Origin: Lumbricus terrestris
Taxonomy: Eukaryota > Annelida > Clitellata > Crassiclitellata > Lumbricidae
Reading direction: 5' to 3'
Assembly (NCBI GenBank): GCA_949752735.1
Contig: OX457037.1
Span: forward strand, 19,350,039-19,414,038
Length of the DNA: 64,000 nt
Made by a program: the position numbers and the translations under genes. The first letter of the stretch is position 1; each line of letters opens with the position of its first letter. Under the pieces are notes generated by a model that searched no databases, was not told the DNA's origin, and was given only the letters and a program-made list of their open reading frames with translations. Positions 25,005 to 36,260 of this stretch are shown one piece after another.

Positions 25005-26160
25005 CAGGCCCGCCGAGAGGGGGGGACAGGGGGGGGCAAATGCCCAGGGGCCCGGCGACTTTTAGGGGCCCGGAGGGGGCCCGGGCTACAGTGAGTATAA
25101 TATGTTGATTACGGGCGGCGGGCCCAACCTAAATCACTCATATTACTTAGCCAATTGTTTGTGATTTATGTTGTTTTATATAGAGCCTGATAGGCTATTG
25201 ATGTTACATTACTACAACTGTTTACGTTTCAAGCAACTGTCCATTACCTTAGTTATCAGTGTTTTGCAAAGAACACGCTCACTTCCGTCTCAGAACGTTC
25301 TTTTGCTAAATTATGCGTTGTCCAATTTCAATCACAAGTGAACAAAAATCAAAATGATAAATTTCTCTCGCAACGATGGAATATTATTTTTATAAACACG
25401 AATCCCTGGAGTACAAAGACAAAAAGAAAAAAGCTAATAAGCTTGAAAAGGCAAAAGTTGGTAAGCTTATAGGCCTACAGTCGCACACTATTTCAATTCA
25501 GGATCTCAAAAGAAGACGTACAATCAGAGCCAGTAATTAGGCCTACTCCTACATCGATTGATTTTAGTGAATTAAACGTGCCTGCGTGATGATCGTATAT
25601 AGCCTACTGAATGGATGAAAATGAAGTTTGTGATGTTAATATCTTAATTACAAATGAAGACATTATATTTTATAAGAATTATGAAAATGATGAAATTATG
25701 GAAACTGTAAAGAGGCATTGTTTTGATGTTGGCACTCTGCCGCCAGGGCCCGCGTTTAGGCCTATACACAAACGATTGAGACGAAATAGACTGCTATAAA
25801 GCTTGAAATAAACGGTCCTCCAAGACATTGGGACAATTTTACAGGCGACGAAGAAAGCGTATTTCCGAAATGCATTTTTTAGGTTCGCAGACAAGATGGA
25901 GAACTAAGCAGTAGGTCTACTATAGTTTATTATAAGAGATATTGTTGCAGTTAAATCCAGATAGGTTGCCTGTTGACTGCCATATCATTTGAAAATTAAA
26001 TTCTTAACATTAAGAACTGATTTAAATTTATAAATGCAAGCATCAGCGTACATTCATACCCACACTATTGTTTTGTGCAAATTTGCTCAATAAGTCTAAA
26101 GATAGTTTGGGGACCCTAATTGCTCAGCCCAGGGGCCCGGAATGTCTGTCGGCGGGCCTG
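25005..26160 (+). mobile_element. hAT element with GTCATACA target duplication, 1156 bp
   Basis: The ends are CAGGCCCGCCGAGAG and CTGTCGGCGGGCCTG. The 8-bp duplication GTCATACA is perfect (24997-25004 and 26161-26168). Both subterminal regions contain CCCAGGGGCCCGG. Decayed coding remains lie inside, listed separately. Confidence 0.9.
25375..25900 (+). pseudogene. Decayed coding remnant inside the hAT element, possibly transposase N-terminus
   Basis: At about 25377 one frame reads EYYFYKHESLEYKDKKKK, a Lys-rich start. At 25611 another frame has 62 codons (MDENEVCDVNILITNEDIIF...), then GPPRHWDNFTGDEESVF in a further frame. Several stops and frame changes separate them. The position inside a hAT element makes transposase the natural reading, but no catalytic motif is left. 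Confidence 0.4.
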
Positions 26161-26478
26161 GTCATACAGCAGATACCTATTACACTGCACTTCATTTCTT
26201 ACACACATTCTTATAAAACGGCCATGGACTAAGGCTGAAAGTAAAGCTATAGGGTTGTAGCCTATTATAGGCCCTATAGGCCTATGCCATAGAAAAACAA
26301 AAGATTTAACGAAGCCATTTTTACACAATGGGCGATTTTTTTTATAAAGCCAATGTTACTATAATAGTAGCGAACCTTTCAGCCAGGTGAAACAGAGCAT
26401 ACAAAGCGGACGGAATAAACATTATTTAATTATTTTATGCAGTCTTAGTCTTATCTTATGCGGTATCTCACTGATCCT

Positions 26479-26536
26479 ATGTATGTATGTATGTATGTAT
26501 GTATGTATGTATGTATGTATGTATGTATGTATGTAT
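26479..26536. repeat. (ATGT)n microsatellite
   Basis: About 14 units of ATGT. It adjoins the 3' end of the minus-strand SINE at 26540-26742 and may be its tail. Confidence 0.95.
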
Positions 26537-26539
26537 GCG

Positions 26540-26742
26540 CACTTGTTATAGCGCCTCTTCAAGCTCTCTTCTACTCAGAGGCGCTCCCGAATGCAGAGCG
26601 GACACTGCATCGGAGTTTCACGCCGAAGCGCTGAGCAATTGTGAGTGAAGGACTTGCCCAAGGTCCTTACGCGGCGAGGTGGATTCGAACCTCGAACCTT
26701 CCGGCCTCAAGGCAACAACGCCACCACTACACCACCGCGCCC
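26540..26742 (-). mobile_element. tRNA-derived SINE with LINE-like tail
   Basis: The minus strand starts GGGGCGCGGTGGTGTAGTGG (A box) and has GAGGTTCGAATCCACC (B box). The body contains GGGCAAGTCCTTCACTC. The tail has AGGCGCT...AGAGGCGCTATAACAAG, a stem shared with LINE 3' ends in this window, and then the ACAT microsatellite. Confidence 0.75.
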
Positions 26743-26786
26743 CACATTGCAATGTGGGGCATTACTCCAATGCATTGGAGTAATGC
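26739..26786. repeat. Two abutting perfect palindromes
   Basis: A 22-bp palindrome (26739-26760, GCCCCACATTG centre CAATGTGGGGC) is followed, sharing two bases, by a 28-bp palindrome (26759-26786, GCATTACTCCAATG and its mirror). Both are perfect with no loop. They sit at the head of the minus-strand SINE. Confidence 0.9.
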
Positions 26787-26789
26787 AGT

Positions 26790-27769
26790 TAGAATATTAT
26801 TGACATGCCATCCCTCGTTGTATTATAGGACAGTGTATATACATGTACGGTATATGTGAAACGAGACGAGGGTTTTGCTCAACATCAATTTTGTGAGTGG
26901 TTCAGGTGCGCCTCTGGCAATGAGGAAGTGGTAGCCATATTCACTGCTAAACCCACCTGTCTCTTATAACCATTCCTAAATAGCTGTCATGTCCTCTGCA
27001 GTTAAGCAAAAAGACCATCGTCTGTATCTGTTTACGGTGGCAGCTCTTTGTTGGCGTAGATCTTTCATCACCTTACATCCGTAGGATATATACCCTCCAC
27101 CGTAAGCTTTAGGGCTTACGGAGTTGGGAGTGCTATGAAAAATCTGATTTTCACTTACAGTCCTATGCCAGTTTTGCGTTTCAATGCATACATGTAGATC
27201 TATATTGTATAATATAGAACCTGTTCATGTCGCTTCTTTCTTTCCTCGTTGCCTCTTTCTTCAAAAGCGACATTCAAGACCACATAGTTCGGCTATAGGG
27301 GAGTATATTATTTCAGACTTCAATTCAAGAGTCGCGGAAGACGGACAAAGACTTTGGGCGCACCCAATATTATGCAAACACCCTCTGGGCTGGTAGCTGG
27401 GCTGGTATTGTCTAAACTTATACTATATACTACCGCATGTTGTGAAGGTTTGAAACTGCCAGCGCCCTTCCTCAACCGCTGTGGCCCTCAATGCGCACAT
27501 GGGTTTTGTAGACGCTCACCTATACTATAGGCCCGTGTAATTTTCAGACATAGTCTAGGCCTAGATGCTGCCTAAATACCGCATGCGTCGAGGCATGAAT
27601 TATATATTATAAGAGACGTCAAAGAGACAACGATTCGCACAGAAAGATTTGTGTAACTGTACAAATGTAGACATGAATTATTGTGATGATGGCAACAATA
27701 ACTAACAGCAAGAGAATGTGCTTGCCAGACCGCACACATTTTAGTGCAATGGCAAAGACCTAGTACACC
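26790..27769. other. Noncoding DNA, nothing recognised
   Basis: Open frames here are short and low in coding character. No element ends were found. Confidence 0.45.
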
Positions 27770-28103
27770 CATGGGCGGAGTTTATCAGGGCTAGGGTGGT
27801 TAAGCCCCCTCCCCCGCAGACTCAGAAATTTGTTTGGGGAAAATGGTTCTGTTCACGAACACGAAACTTCAGAATGACTAAAAAATTTCTAAAAAAGGTC
27901 ATCAACTTTTTTTGTCCGGGGAAATTTTTATTTTTCGACGAGATTTCAGCCCGAGAACTAAAAAAGGGTCATCAACTTTTGGGCCGTGAAAATATTTGTC
28001 GGCGCCGCTCTTTCTGGACCGAGTCTCAGTCCCAACAAACAGTCAAGCTCTTCCCAAGTTCTTTTTTAGTCCCTCCAAGAACGGAAACCAAACTCCGACC
28101 ATG
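27770..28103 (+). mobile_element. hAT-like non-autonomous element, 334 bp
   Basis: The ends are CATGGGCGGAGTTT and AAACTCCGACCATG. The flanks AGTACACC and AGTAGGCC are a possible decayed 8-bp duplication. The same ends bound the element at 43234-43398. The interior has CCCTCCCCCG and AAAAAGGTCATCAACTTTT repeated. Confidence 0.65.
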
Positions 28104-29289
28104 AGTAGGCCTGCACTGCCCTGCACCTAACGAGTGACGACAGTCGCAAGGGTCGCCGTCAGAAATTCCGCGCCCCTGGACAGAACGCTGTACAGTCAAG
28201 GGTCCCGCAACCACCTGTAGACTTTGTAATAAAAGTTTAAAAAGACAAATCGAAAGTAATAAAAATAGCTTTGACGTACTTAGTATCATTATATTGTAGT
28301 TTAGGTAGTGAATTGGAGAATATGGAAGCGCATCTTGTTGTATAGATACCGCAAGAGGGATTTTGCCACTAGAGAGCTAGGGCCACAAGCCCATACAAAT
28401 ATAACTTTACTCAGTTGGTAATTTTAAACATTTAATTTTCAAATTTATCCTAATGAAGATGCAGCTTTTCTGCATATCTCGGGTCCATCATGGGCTCCTT
28501 AAAATGTCTCTGACCCTGCAGGGAATTTCCCCTCTGCTACCTATTCTCAGTGGGTGTAACCTATGTAGGCTAATAATTATGTATAGCCAACGAAATCTCT
28601 GTCCTGTGGAGATGGTCTCAATTTCGTAAAAGGAGCGATTCGGGAGTTGAAAAATGCAGTTGATTTTCGACGTAAAAATATTCCTTAAAAGCTAATGCCG
28701 TTAACTTACAAAATAGATAAATGAAGATGAACTATGAGGACAGTGTGGTACCAGCTTCTTATAGGCCCTAAGACCCTCTCTCGGATCTGACGTTTATCGT
28801 CAATAAAAAAATGGATTTGAGGTCTATGACTGCTTTTAAAATAACAGCGACTACATGACGGTTCATAAATAGCTTCCTTGCCTGACAAAAAGGATTAAAG
28901 AGCTGATTCATCGGTAACCGTTGTTGACATTAGTGCGAAGTTCATTATTTTGATTTAGCTCCTATGATCATTAGTTTCTCAAAGGAATCGTGATAAGCTT
29001 AGTCGAGAAGGTATCAAGCTGGGCACTGAGGGCGTTCGCCGCGTTCGCATTTGTGAGATAAGGCGTGACCCGAAACACCGATTGAGATTGAACAACAGAC
29101 AAGGGCTTTGAAAATTAAAAGCCGCAAGAGAAAGCGTCCCGTGTTTATCTGCTCAGTAGCACGCAGTAAGAATAATAGAAAGAGCAGACTTGCGTGACTA
29201 TACGTCCTATGCGTGATGGAGGAAACGACAATAACAAAATTAGGCAGCGAAGATACATGTAAATCACAAAGTAGTAAGGAATGACGAAA
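28104..29289. other. Noncoding DNA with the second copy of a dispersed repeat
   Basis: Positions 28905-29065 match 21180-21330 (ATTCATCGGTAACCGTTGTT, CTCAAAGGAATCGTGA, GGGCACTGAGGGCG). Nothing else is recognised. Confidence 0.5.
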
Positions 29290-29299
29290 TTAAGAGGCC

Positions 29300-29560
29300 A
29301 AGAAGGCAATGAACGGATGGACGTTTAGATGGATGGGTGGGCGGGTGGGAGGGTGGGTTGGTGTGGGTGGATGGATGAATGGCTGGTTGAAAACATAAAT
29401 GGGATTGGGTGGTGGGTCGATGGATGTATGGACGGAGGAAAGAATGAATGGATGGATGGTTAAATGGATGAATCGATGAATGGATGCAGTGGATGGGTGG
29501 ATGAATGGATGGATTGGAATTTGGATGAGACTGGGTAAGTTAGTTAGTTGATTGGATGGA
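29300..29560. repeat. Degenerate GGAT/GGGT minisatellite
   Basis: GGATGGATGAATGG-type units with GGGTGGGAGGGTGGGT stretches. It resembles the decayed flank of the 23730-24062 array. Confidence 0.75.
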
Positions 29561-29759
29561 TAGTTGGATTTGCTAAACCTCAAAAGTTGTGGTGAGAAAA
29601 AGCAAGTGTCAATTTTCCAGGGGGGCAAGTGCCCCTCGTGCCCCTGTGTGCGGGTGCCCATGAGGCTGCATTTGAACCTTTGAAGGGAAGGATAAATGTC
29701 GCCCTGAAAACTTTTTGACAATAGTCAATCGGTTGGCGCTTTCATTAAGATTGTATAGT

Positions 29760-30270
29760 ATTGTATTTGTATAAAGCGCCTCTAGTAGGGTGAACCGTTC
29801 AAAGGCGCTCCCAGTGCGCAAGGCCCCGCGAGAAGAAGCAGGTTTTGAGAAGAAACAGAGCAGAGGAGAGACTGACAGACAGAAGTGTAGAGCGAACAGA
29901 AGGAGAAAGAGCATTCCAGAGAGAAGGATCAATTGAGACAAAAGATCGAGACTGAGCCATAGCAGTTCTAGACCGATGAACCAATAGGTCAAGTCTGTTG
30001 GATGAGCGAAGCGGACGATGGGAGGAAGCTGAGTGAGGACGAAGTAAGACATTAGTCAGATATTTTGGGGCAAGACCCCGTTGAGACTTTAGGATCAGAG
30101 TGAGGATCTTGAACTGTGCGCGAGCACATATAGAGGAAGCCAATGAAGTTCATCAAACATAAAGGTAGAGATGTGGGAGTACTTGGGAAGGCGGGCAATC
30201 AATCTAGCAGCTGAGTTAAGATGTAAGAATGTTGCATGCAGAGAAATTCAGAATGTGCTCAGAGTTATAA
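29760..30270 (-). mobile_element. LINE 3' fragment with reverse-transcriptase C-terminal remnant
   Basis: On the minus strand, a 114-codon stretch (30143-29799) reads ARAQFKILTLILKSQRGLAP, YLTNVLLRP and SLWNALSPSVRS. This is the tail typical of CR1/L2/Jockey-type reverse transcriptases. It is followed by the AGCGCCTTTG...AGAGGCGCTTTATAC stem and ATTGTAT-type units. It is 5'-truncated and lacks the catalytic region. Confidence 0.75.
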
Positions 30271-30407
30271 CGGTCTTCGATGTGCATGATTAGAGAATTG
30301 TTAGGCTACTCGCATCGGAAAAAGACATATTTTTTTTATTTTGGTGGTTTAGAAGCTGAAGTATTTATTCCCTGGTTAATTGGTTCAGTTCATTATGTTG
30401 TGCAAAC

Positions 30408-31103
30408 AGTGGCGGTGCCAGGTATAGGCATGGGCGCCCGCAGAAATTTTTGCAGGAGGGGGCAAAATTTTTACGATAGTCACGGTTACATTTTTTAGTA
30501 GCAGCAGCTTGAAAAATGCAAAGCTGAAAATTAAGAATCGGGTATTTTTCAAAGAGGTTTCTTTTGCAAATTTCTCAGTTTCATGTTGTGTAGGCCTATA
30601 ACTTTTAATACGAATTTGTTAAAAATCAAAAAGCAGATGTTAAAAAGTAGTTTCCTAAAGGTGCGCTATATAAGTCCAGAGAATGAACGAATGGATAAAT
30701 GAACAAAAAATAGGTGTCAGTTTTCAAGGGGCTAGTGCTCCTCTAGCTGCTTCTAAAGCGCCACTCGAAAGCCAATCGCAGGGCACCAGCTTTTCATATG
30801 TGGTGCATCGAATCAGAAGCCTATTCCAAAGAGTATAGTCAGAAAGAGGTCCTAGTCTGGTAGCTAAAGTAACCGTTAATGCAGGTGTCGTTTAGGAAGG
30901 TGGAGGATCCGAGGATCAGATGAGTGTGGGTATCAATTAGTAGATTTCTGACTTTCACTGTCTGTATCATTCGTATCATTTGTGCATTAATGCAAAGAAA
31001 TTTGTTAAAAACTCTAAAGTAGTAGTTGAAAACATAGGTTTCAATGTTCCAGGAGGGGCAAGTACCCCCCTTGCCCCTATGTGCGGGCGCCCATGGCTAT
31101 AGG
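30408..31103. other. Probable decayed DNA-element remnant
   Basis: It starts CAGTGGCGGTGCCAGG, like hAT ends. CATGGGCGCCCGCAGA at about 30427 is mirrored by TGCGGGCGCCCATG at about 31082. The block TTCCAGGAGGGGCAAGT...CCCCTATGTGCGGGCGCCC also occurs at 29615-29660. No clear 8-bp duplication was found, so the boundaries are uncertain. Confidence 0.4.
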
Positions 31104-31679
31104 CCTACCATTTGATCAGTAGGTCGCACCAACGTCATGAACTTATTAATCAGGTCGAAGATATTATAAGTACACTGCAGAACTAGTTTTGTTTTTCATT
31201 TTTAAGCTACACATTATTAAGTTTGAGTTATATAGTCAATAATAGGCCTGCATTAACATGTGGGGTGGTATGGTGACGGAAGGTCAATGTGGATTAAGGG
31301 CCCCAGGTGAGAATATGGCGCCGATGGCCTGTCTCTCACTGGTCGTGTGCAGGGCGTCGTCTCACATTGTCTTCCCACTACACTGCGAGTGGCTGCAGGG
31401 TTTACTATCCATGATGGGTAGGCCTACAAGTGCATGAGAGACATGGAAGGTCTTACCTGACGAGGATTTGATCCCTTGACCTCTCGATTAGAGACCTTCG
31501 CGCATCCATACATAGACGAATTACCCCTCATCCGACAGTGTTTAATCTAGTCCCCTCCTTTGGAGGGGGAAATTGAGGTTTCTGGGGGGGGAACAATTGA
31601 GTGTCCGAAGGACGCTCGTCATGCGCGCAGCGCCGAGACTGGGCGGGGAGGGGTATGGGGAGGGGACGCGCCCCTCCCA

Positions 31680-32076
31680 TCAGAAACTTTTTGAATTTCC
31701 ACAATGCAATGGCAGCATCTTAAGGTGTCGTCTTAACAAAATAGCTGTACTTTTTCAGTGGCCCATTAGAAACTTTTTGAATTTCCCCATTGCAATTTCA
31801 GCATTTTAAGGGGTCATCTTGACAAAATAGTTGTACTTTTTCAGTGACCTAGTAGAAACTTTCTGAATTTCCACATTGCAATGGCAGCATTTTAAGGGGT
31901 CACCTTAGCAAAATAGCTGTACTTTTTCAGTGACCTAGTAGAAACTTTCTGAATTTCCACATTGCAATGGCAGCATTTTAAGGTGTCGTCTTAACAAAAT
32001 AGCTGTACTTTTTCAGTGGCCCATTAGAAACTTCTTGAATTTCCACATTGCAATGGCAGCATTTTAAGGGGTCATC
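31680..32076 (+). repeat. 86-bp tandem array, about 4.7 copies
   Basis: Same unit as at 17066-18080. The copies are cut off at the right by the piggyBac insertion, at the TTAA that follows GGGGTCATC. Confidence 0.9.
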
Positions 32077-32351
32077 TTAACCCTCAAATGACCAACTGGG
32101 GTCCTGGGGGAAATTGGGCACCGTTTCGACTCGTGTAACTTTTTGCCAGCAAAAATCTTTTAACGGCCTTTTATGAATTTGTCACGTGGACATCGCTAAC
32201 TGTTTACGTCTAATTAAATCCGGTTTAACTTTTACGGTTATTTTTAAAATATGAAATATCTCGTGGGTCCCCGCGCTTTATGATGATTTTTCACATGGAA
32301 CCGAGATGAAAAGATATTATGACAGCGAAAATTGGTCTAGTAGGATTTAGT

Positions 32352-32642
32352 GTATGTATGTATATATGCATGTATGTATGTATGTATGTATGTATGTATG
32401 TATGTATGTATGTATGTATGTATGTATGTATGTATGTATGTATGTATGTATGTATGTATGTATGTGTGTGTGTATGTATGAATGTATGTATGTATGTATG
32501 TATGTATGTATGTATGTGTGTATGTGTATATGTGTGTATGTGTATGTGTGTGTATGTATGTATGTATGTATGTATGTATGTATGTATGTATGTATGTATG
32601 TATGTATGTATGTATGTATGTATGTATGTATGTATGTATGTA
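32352..32642. repeat. (TATG)n microsatellite, about 290 bp
   Basis: Long TATG runs with TGTG interruptions near 32463-32550. The Tyr-Val-Cys-Met frames are artefacts. Confidence 0.95.
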
Positions 32643-34876
32643 TTAGTGTGGTTCACAGATACATGGTAAAAAATTAAGTTCAAGCTAAAAACCAGGGCGC
32701 CCTCCCAGTTTGTTAGACTTATCAATAGTATTATTGACACAAAATTTCAGCATCCTATTCCAACTGGAAGGCGGTGCTCAACGACTGTCTTACTTTGCAT
32801 GGGCCAATGAAAAGACGTTAATTGTAGAAATAAATGTGTTGAGCATATTTTCCAATACAATTGTGCTTTATTTCAAGATAGATCATACATTACTCTAACA
32901 TGACAATATGTGTGACACTTAAACAATTGGTGAGCTTGAAATATAAAATTTCAGTAGGTTTTAAATATTGAAAATGTCAAAAAATGTCAAAACATAGTTA
33001 AATACACGAATGTCTATTGTTCTCGTTTTATGACTCCAAACATACGATGACGTCTACACTGTAGAAGGCTTTGCAAGCACAGTGTCAACAGAATATTTCT
33101 TTGTTGATTGAGTGGGGACAGCTTTTTTATTTGCCTCAACCACTTGAAGAAAATACTGCTTTCCTTTTCATCAGTGATAAGTCAGTTTAATTCCTTGAAC
33201 AACTTCACACTTCTCTCAGCCATGTCGTTTACCACTCTCAATTGCTGACTTCAGCCTCTACTCTGCTGATAATAATCATCGTCAGGCTATTGCACTGGTG
33301 TAAGTATAAAAAGGAATCACCAAATTTCCGGCGTGGCAGTAGTGTCAGTGTTCACTGGGTTGCAAACTCGCCCAAGCAATCCCCCTCCTCCTGTATCGCA
33401 GCACTACCGTCAACATCCTTTCACTAGGATTTGCAGTCATTCCGTAAACAATCGTCACCTTATCTGAACCATATCAGGCAGATGGCAGCAAAACAGTGTC
33501 AAGACATTCAGCCTCATCTGAAAGGCACTAAGTATTGATAATTTTCTAGAACATTCACGGCAGCAACGTTGAGCTCCTACAAATAATAATCACCTGAATC
33601 AAAAGTCCTATATCAATCAAAATTGACAGATCTTGTCCTGGAGTTTCAGCAGCAAGAGGATGCCTTTGAGTGAAGGAGGTCACCCAATCACACAAAAGGA
33701 TGAATCTGAGTTTTTCTTTTCCCTTAGATTGAATACTTCACGTTGATTGCTAAATCATACAATTATTTTGATGATATGCAGTAACCTGGCCATTCAACGT
33801 GCATGGTAAATTGGACTCATCAGTTTCTTATTGAGGGCTGACTTCCAAGGACAACCATTGACACCTCAATGACTTCTTGGTAGTCGTCTCTGAAATTGAC
33901 TTTAATTTCAGCTGTCTACTTGATGAAACTGATCGCTCTCTCATGGGAGGCTTCAGTAGCGGATACGACTTCCAGTACTCGGATGTTGTCACGTGTCACA
34001 CCATCACACACAGCTTTAAATCTCTTTAAGATTGGATTCTATTTTGGATTAGATAGACAACAACACAAGATGAAGATTTTGGCTTAAATCAACTCCATCA
34101 CAATGACGACAGCAGGCCAACCACAGGAACATTTTACATAATTATCCTGTTTTCCCGAAAAACGTACACTTCACTAAACCGTCCGGTGTTGTGTCAAAGA
34201 TCAAGTCTTAACCATTATCAGCGAGTCTCAATAACTTCAGAAGATTATGAATGACCTTGGATTTAAATTATATCCTGTCATAGAGGGACATTAATTTTGG
34301 GCATACCAAAGAGTTTAGCGACACCATCACCTGAAACGAGCACTCACAGGCGGTCAACATTTCCAGTGTACTGCAAGTGGTTAATTTGGTACAAATTCAG
34401 ATCTTACAGCTTCAGCATGCTCCATCTTGGCTTCTTAAGCACTCCATGTGAATGGTTTTCCGTGAAAATGGCAGGACAAAAGGATCGCACATAAGCGCTG
34501 CAGTAATTGTGACCAACAATCTCAATGCTTCATGATCAGATCACCAGGAGTGTTATTGCTATCAAAATGATGCACTTGTTACTTGATGGCTAAACAGCTG
34601 TCAAGTAGCTAGCAATGACTGTAATAAGTATGATAGTGCAATAGAATCTGTTTCAAGTTAATCTACATGACAAGGGTTGAGGTTTTTGATAGAGTTAAAA
34701 GGCATCAAGATTTCTTGCTAATACAACTACATGGTAATATTTCGATGTCGTTGAGCACCGCCTTCCAGTTGGACTGGGAAGCTGAAATTTGGTCTCAATA
34801 ATACTATGGACAGGTCTAACAAACTGAGAGGGCGCCTTGGTATCTAGCTTGAATTTTATTTTTTTGGACCACCCTA
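32643..34876. mobile_element. Inner element with ~140-bp inverted repeats inside the piggyBac
   Basis: The left arm (about 32643-32790) and right arm (about 34740-34876) are imperfect reverse complements. Shared words include GGGCGCCCTC, CAGTTTGTTAGA, AACTGGAAGGCGGTGCTCAA and AAATTTCAGC or near variants. The outer ends resemble TAGTGTGGTTCA and TGGACCACCCTA. Both arms abut or lie near TATG runs. Decayed coding remains lie between them on the minus strand. Confidence 0.6.
33850..34060 (-). pseudogene. Decayed transposon-encoded protein fragment
   Basis: One minus-strand frame reads VTRDNIRVLEVVSATEASHE at about 34002-33920. A neighbouring stretch reads VNFRDDYQEVIEVSMVVLGS, interrupted by stops. 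It resembles, from memory, an uncharacterised family of transposon proteins in marine invertebrates that has an RDDY-E-L-E-L-LG pattern. The match is weak and I do not assign a superfamily. Confidence 0.35.
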
Positions 34877-34990
34877 GTATGTATGTATGTATGTATGTAT
34901 GTATGTATGTATGTATGTATGTATGTATGTATGTATGTATGTATGTATGTATGTGTGTGTGTGTATGTATGTATGAATGTATGTATGTAT
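34877..34990. repeat. (TATG)n microsatellite, second run
   Basis: Same unit and strand as 32352-32642, with a TGTGTG interruption. Degenerate GTATGTATG runs on to about 35100. Confidence 0.95.
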
Positions 34991-35877
34991 TGCATGCATC
35001 TATAAATACATACATTCATACCTGCATGCATACTTGTGTGTATGTGTGTGTCTGTGCATGTATGTACGTTTGTATGTATGCATGTATTTATGTACATACC
35101 TAGTTGCATGCACTATAGAACTACATGCTAACAGACGGGGTGTAATGGCAGAGGGATAATGTCCTACGGAGGTAATGGTGGGGGCAATGACAGGGTAATG
35201 GGTTGGGGGGGGGGGTAATGTTCTATACTCCTTTTAGATCCATGCCAAAAACATAGTCGTACTTCTCCGCTATGGCTTATCCCGCATGCTAACTGCTTTG
35301 TAAGGCGTCCTTGTAAGGGACGGCTGTGTTACTGCGCTATATAAATTGACCTGATTATTGTTGTTATTATTATTACTAACTCACAGAAACTACTGACATT
35401 GCTTATTTACGCAAGTTACATATGTTACCACTAACAATATGGACGCATCAAGCAATGAACGCGTTATTAATTATTGGGGTCCCACGGGACCCCAGTTGGT
35501 CATATTAAGGTGCAAAATATGTTGGTCGCATGAGGGTTAACATGATAGTATCATATATTATAGTAGTAAATAATGTCATTATAATCATGTAAAAATAAAT
35601 AATATCACGGTATATTATAACACTTCATGTAAAACAATGATGGAAACAGTAACTATAAAAACCAACATGATTTCGTCAAATTTTTCTGGGGGGAATGTCA
35701 ATCCTTGGGGGAACTTCCCCCCCCAGCGATGTCTAGATTAAACACTGCTCATCTGAATAAGGGGGGTGTACCAGACCCTTCGTATTTTTGATGTATAACT
35801 TTCTAGAGTGATATTTTCTCAAATTGCTTGTATGCATGACTTTGTTACTATATTGCTAAGCTACAATTGGTACATCT

Positions 35878-36260
35878 AAACGACCATATCGATTTAGTGA
35901 TAAGGAGGTACTGAAGAAAATACTGGCTGAGACAACAATGAGGACACTTTCGGCAGTGAAAACAACAACAAAGAATGCAAACGTGTATGAAGAGATGCCA
36001 ATACCTGAAGAACAACTTTCAGGTCTTTCTTATGATGAAAACAATGTTGAAATTGAAGATGATGATGATGAACATTATAATGATTAATGAGACTGGACCT
36101 GATAGTGAAGATGACGATGACGAAATTGTTGATACTGATAAGGCCGAGAGACCTGGTTGCAAGTAAAGATCTGGATCATGTTTGGCAGTCAAAAGCACTA
36201 CCAATAGGACGTACTCTGTTGCAGAATGTCATAATACGGACACATTGAGAATATTCAAAA
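35878..36260 (+). pseudogene. Acidic open-frame fragment, possibly transposase-derived
   Basis: A frame starting near 35878 reads RPYRFSDKEVLKKILAETT and later EEMPIPEEQLSGLSYDENN, then an acidic run and a TAA. A second acidic run (DSEDDDDEIVDTD) follows in another frame. An acidic N-terminus of this kind occurs in piggyBac-type transposases, but nothing diagnostic is present. It lies outside the neighbouring elements. Confidence 0.25.

Larger units (their letters stand above)
24859..26197. repeat. Long near-perfect foldback (80-nt arms), one arm split by a hAT element
   Basis: The left arm is 24859-24938. The right arm is 24954-25004 plus 26169-26197. With the hAT insert and one target copy removed, the arms match at about 79 of 80 positions around a 15-nt loop (24939-24953). 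The near identity means the foldback is young or kept similar by gene conversion. Confidence 0.85.
32081..35536. mobile_element. piggyBac-like element at TTAA, 3.46 kb
   Basis: It is flanked by TTAA at 32077-32080 and 35537-35540. The left end is CCCTCAAATGACCAACTGGG. The right end is ATGAGGG, with CCAGTTGGTCAT about 50 nt inside. The CCCT...AGGG ends and TTAA target fit piggyBac. The sister copy at 37737 has the matching unfilled site with a single TTAA at about 37938. The interior is filled by microsatellites and a further inverted-repeat element. Confidence 0.8.
31536..35747. mobile_element. hAT-like element (CAGTGTTTAATCTAG family), copy with nested insertions, 4.2 kb
   Basis: The ends are CAGTGTTTAATCTAG and CTAGATTAAACACTG. 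The flanks CTCATCCGA and CTCATCTGA give an 8-9-bp target duplication with one change. The left part has C/G-run stems and an 86-bp array. The right 200 bp match the left 200 bp of the copy at 37737 in reverse. The middle is a piggyBac insertion. No transposase of its own was found. Confidence 0.8.

Noticed and set aside
32291..32740. Open frames of Tyr-Ile-His-Thr and Tyr-Val-Cys-Met repeats
   Set aside because: Products of the (TATG)n run.
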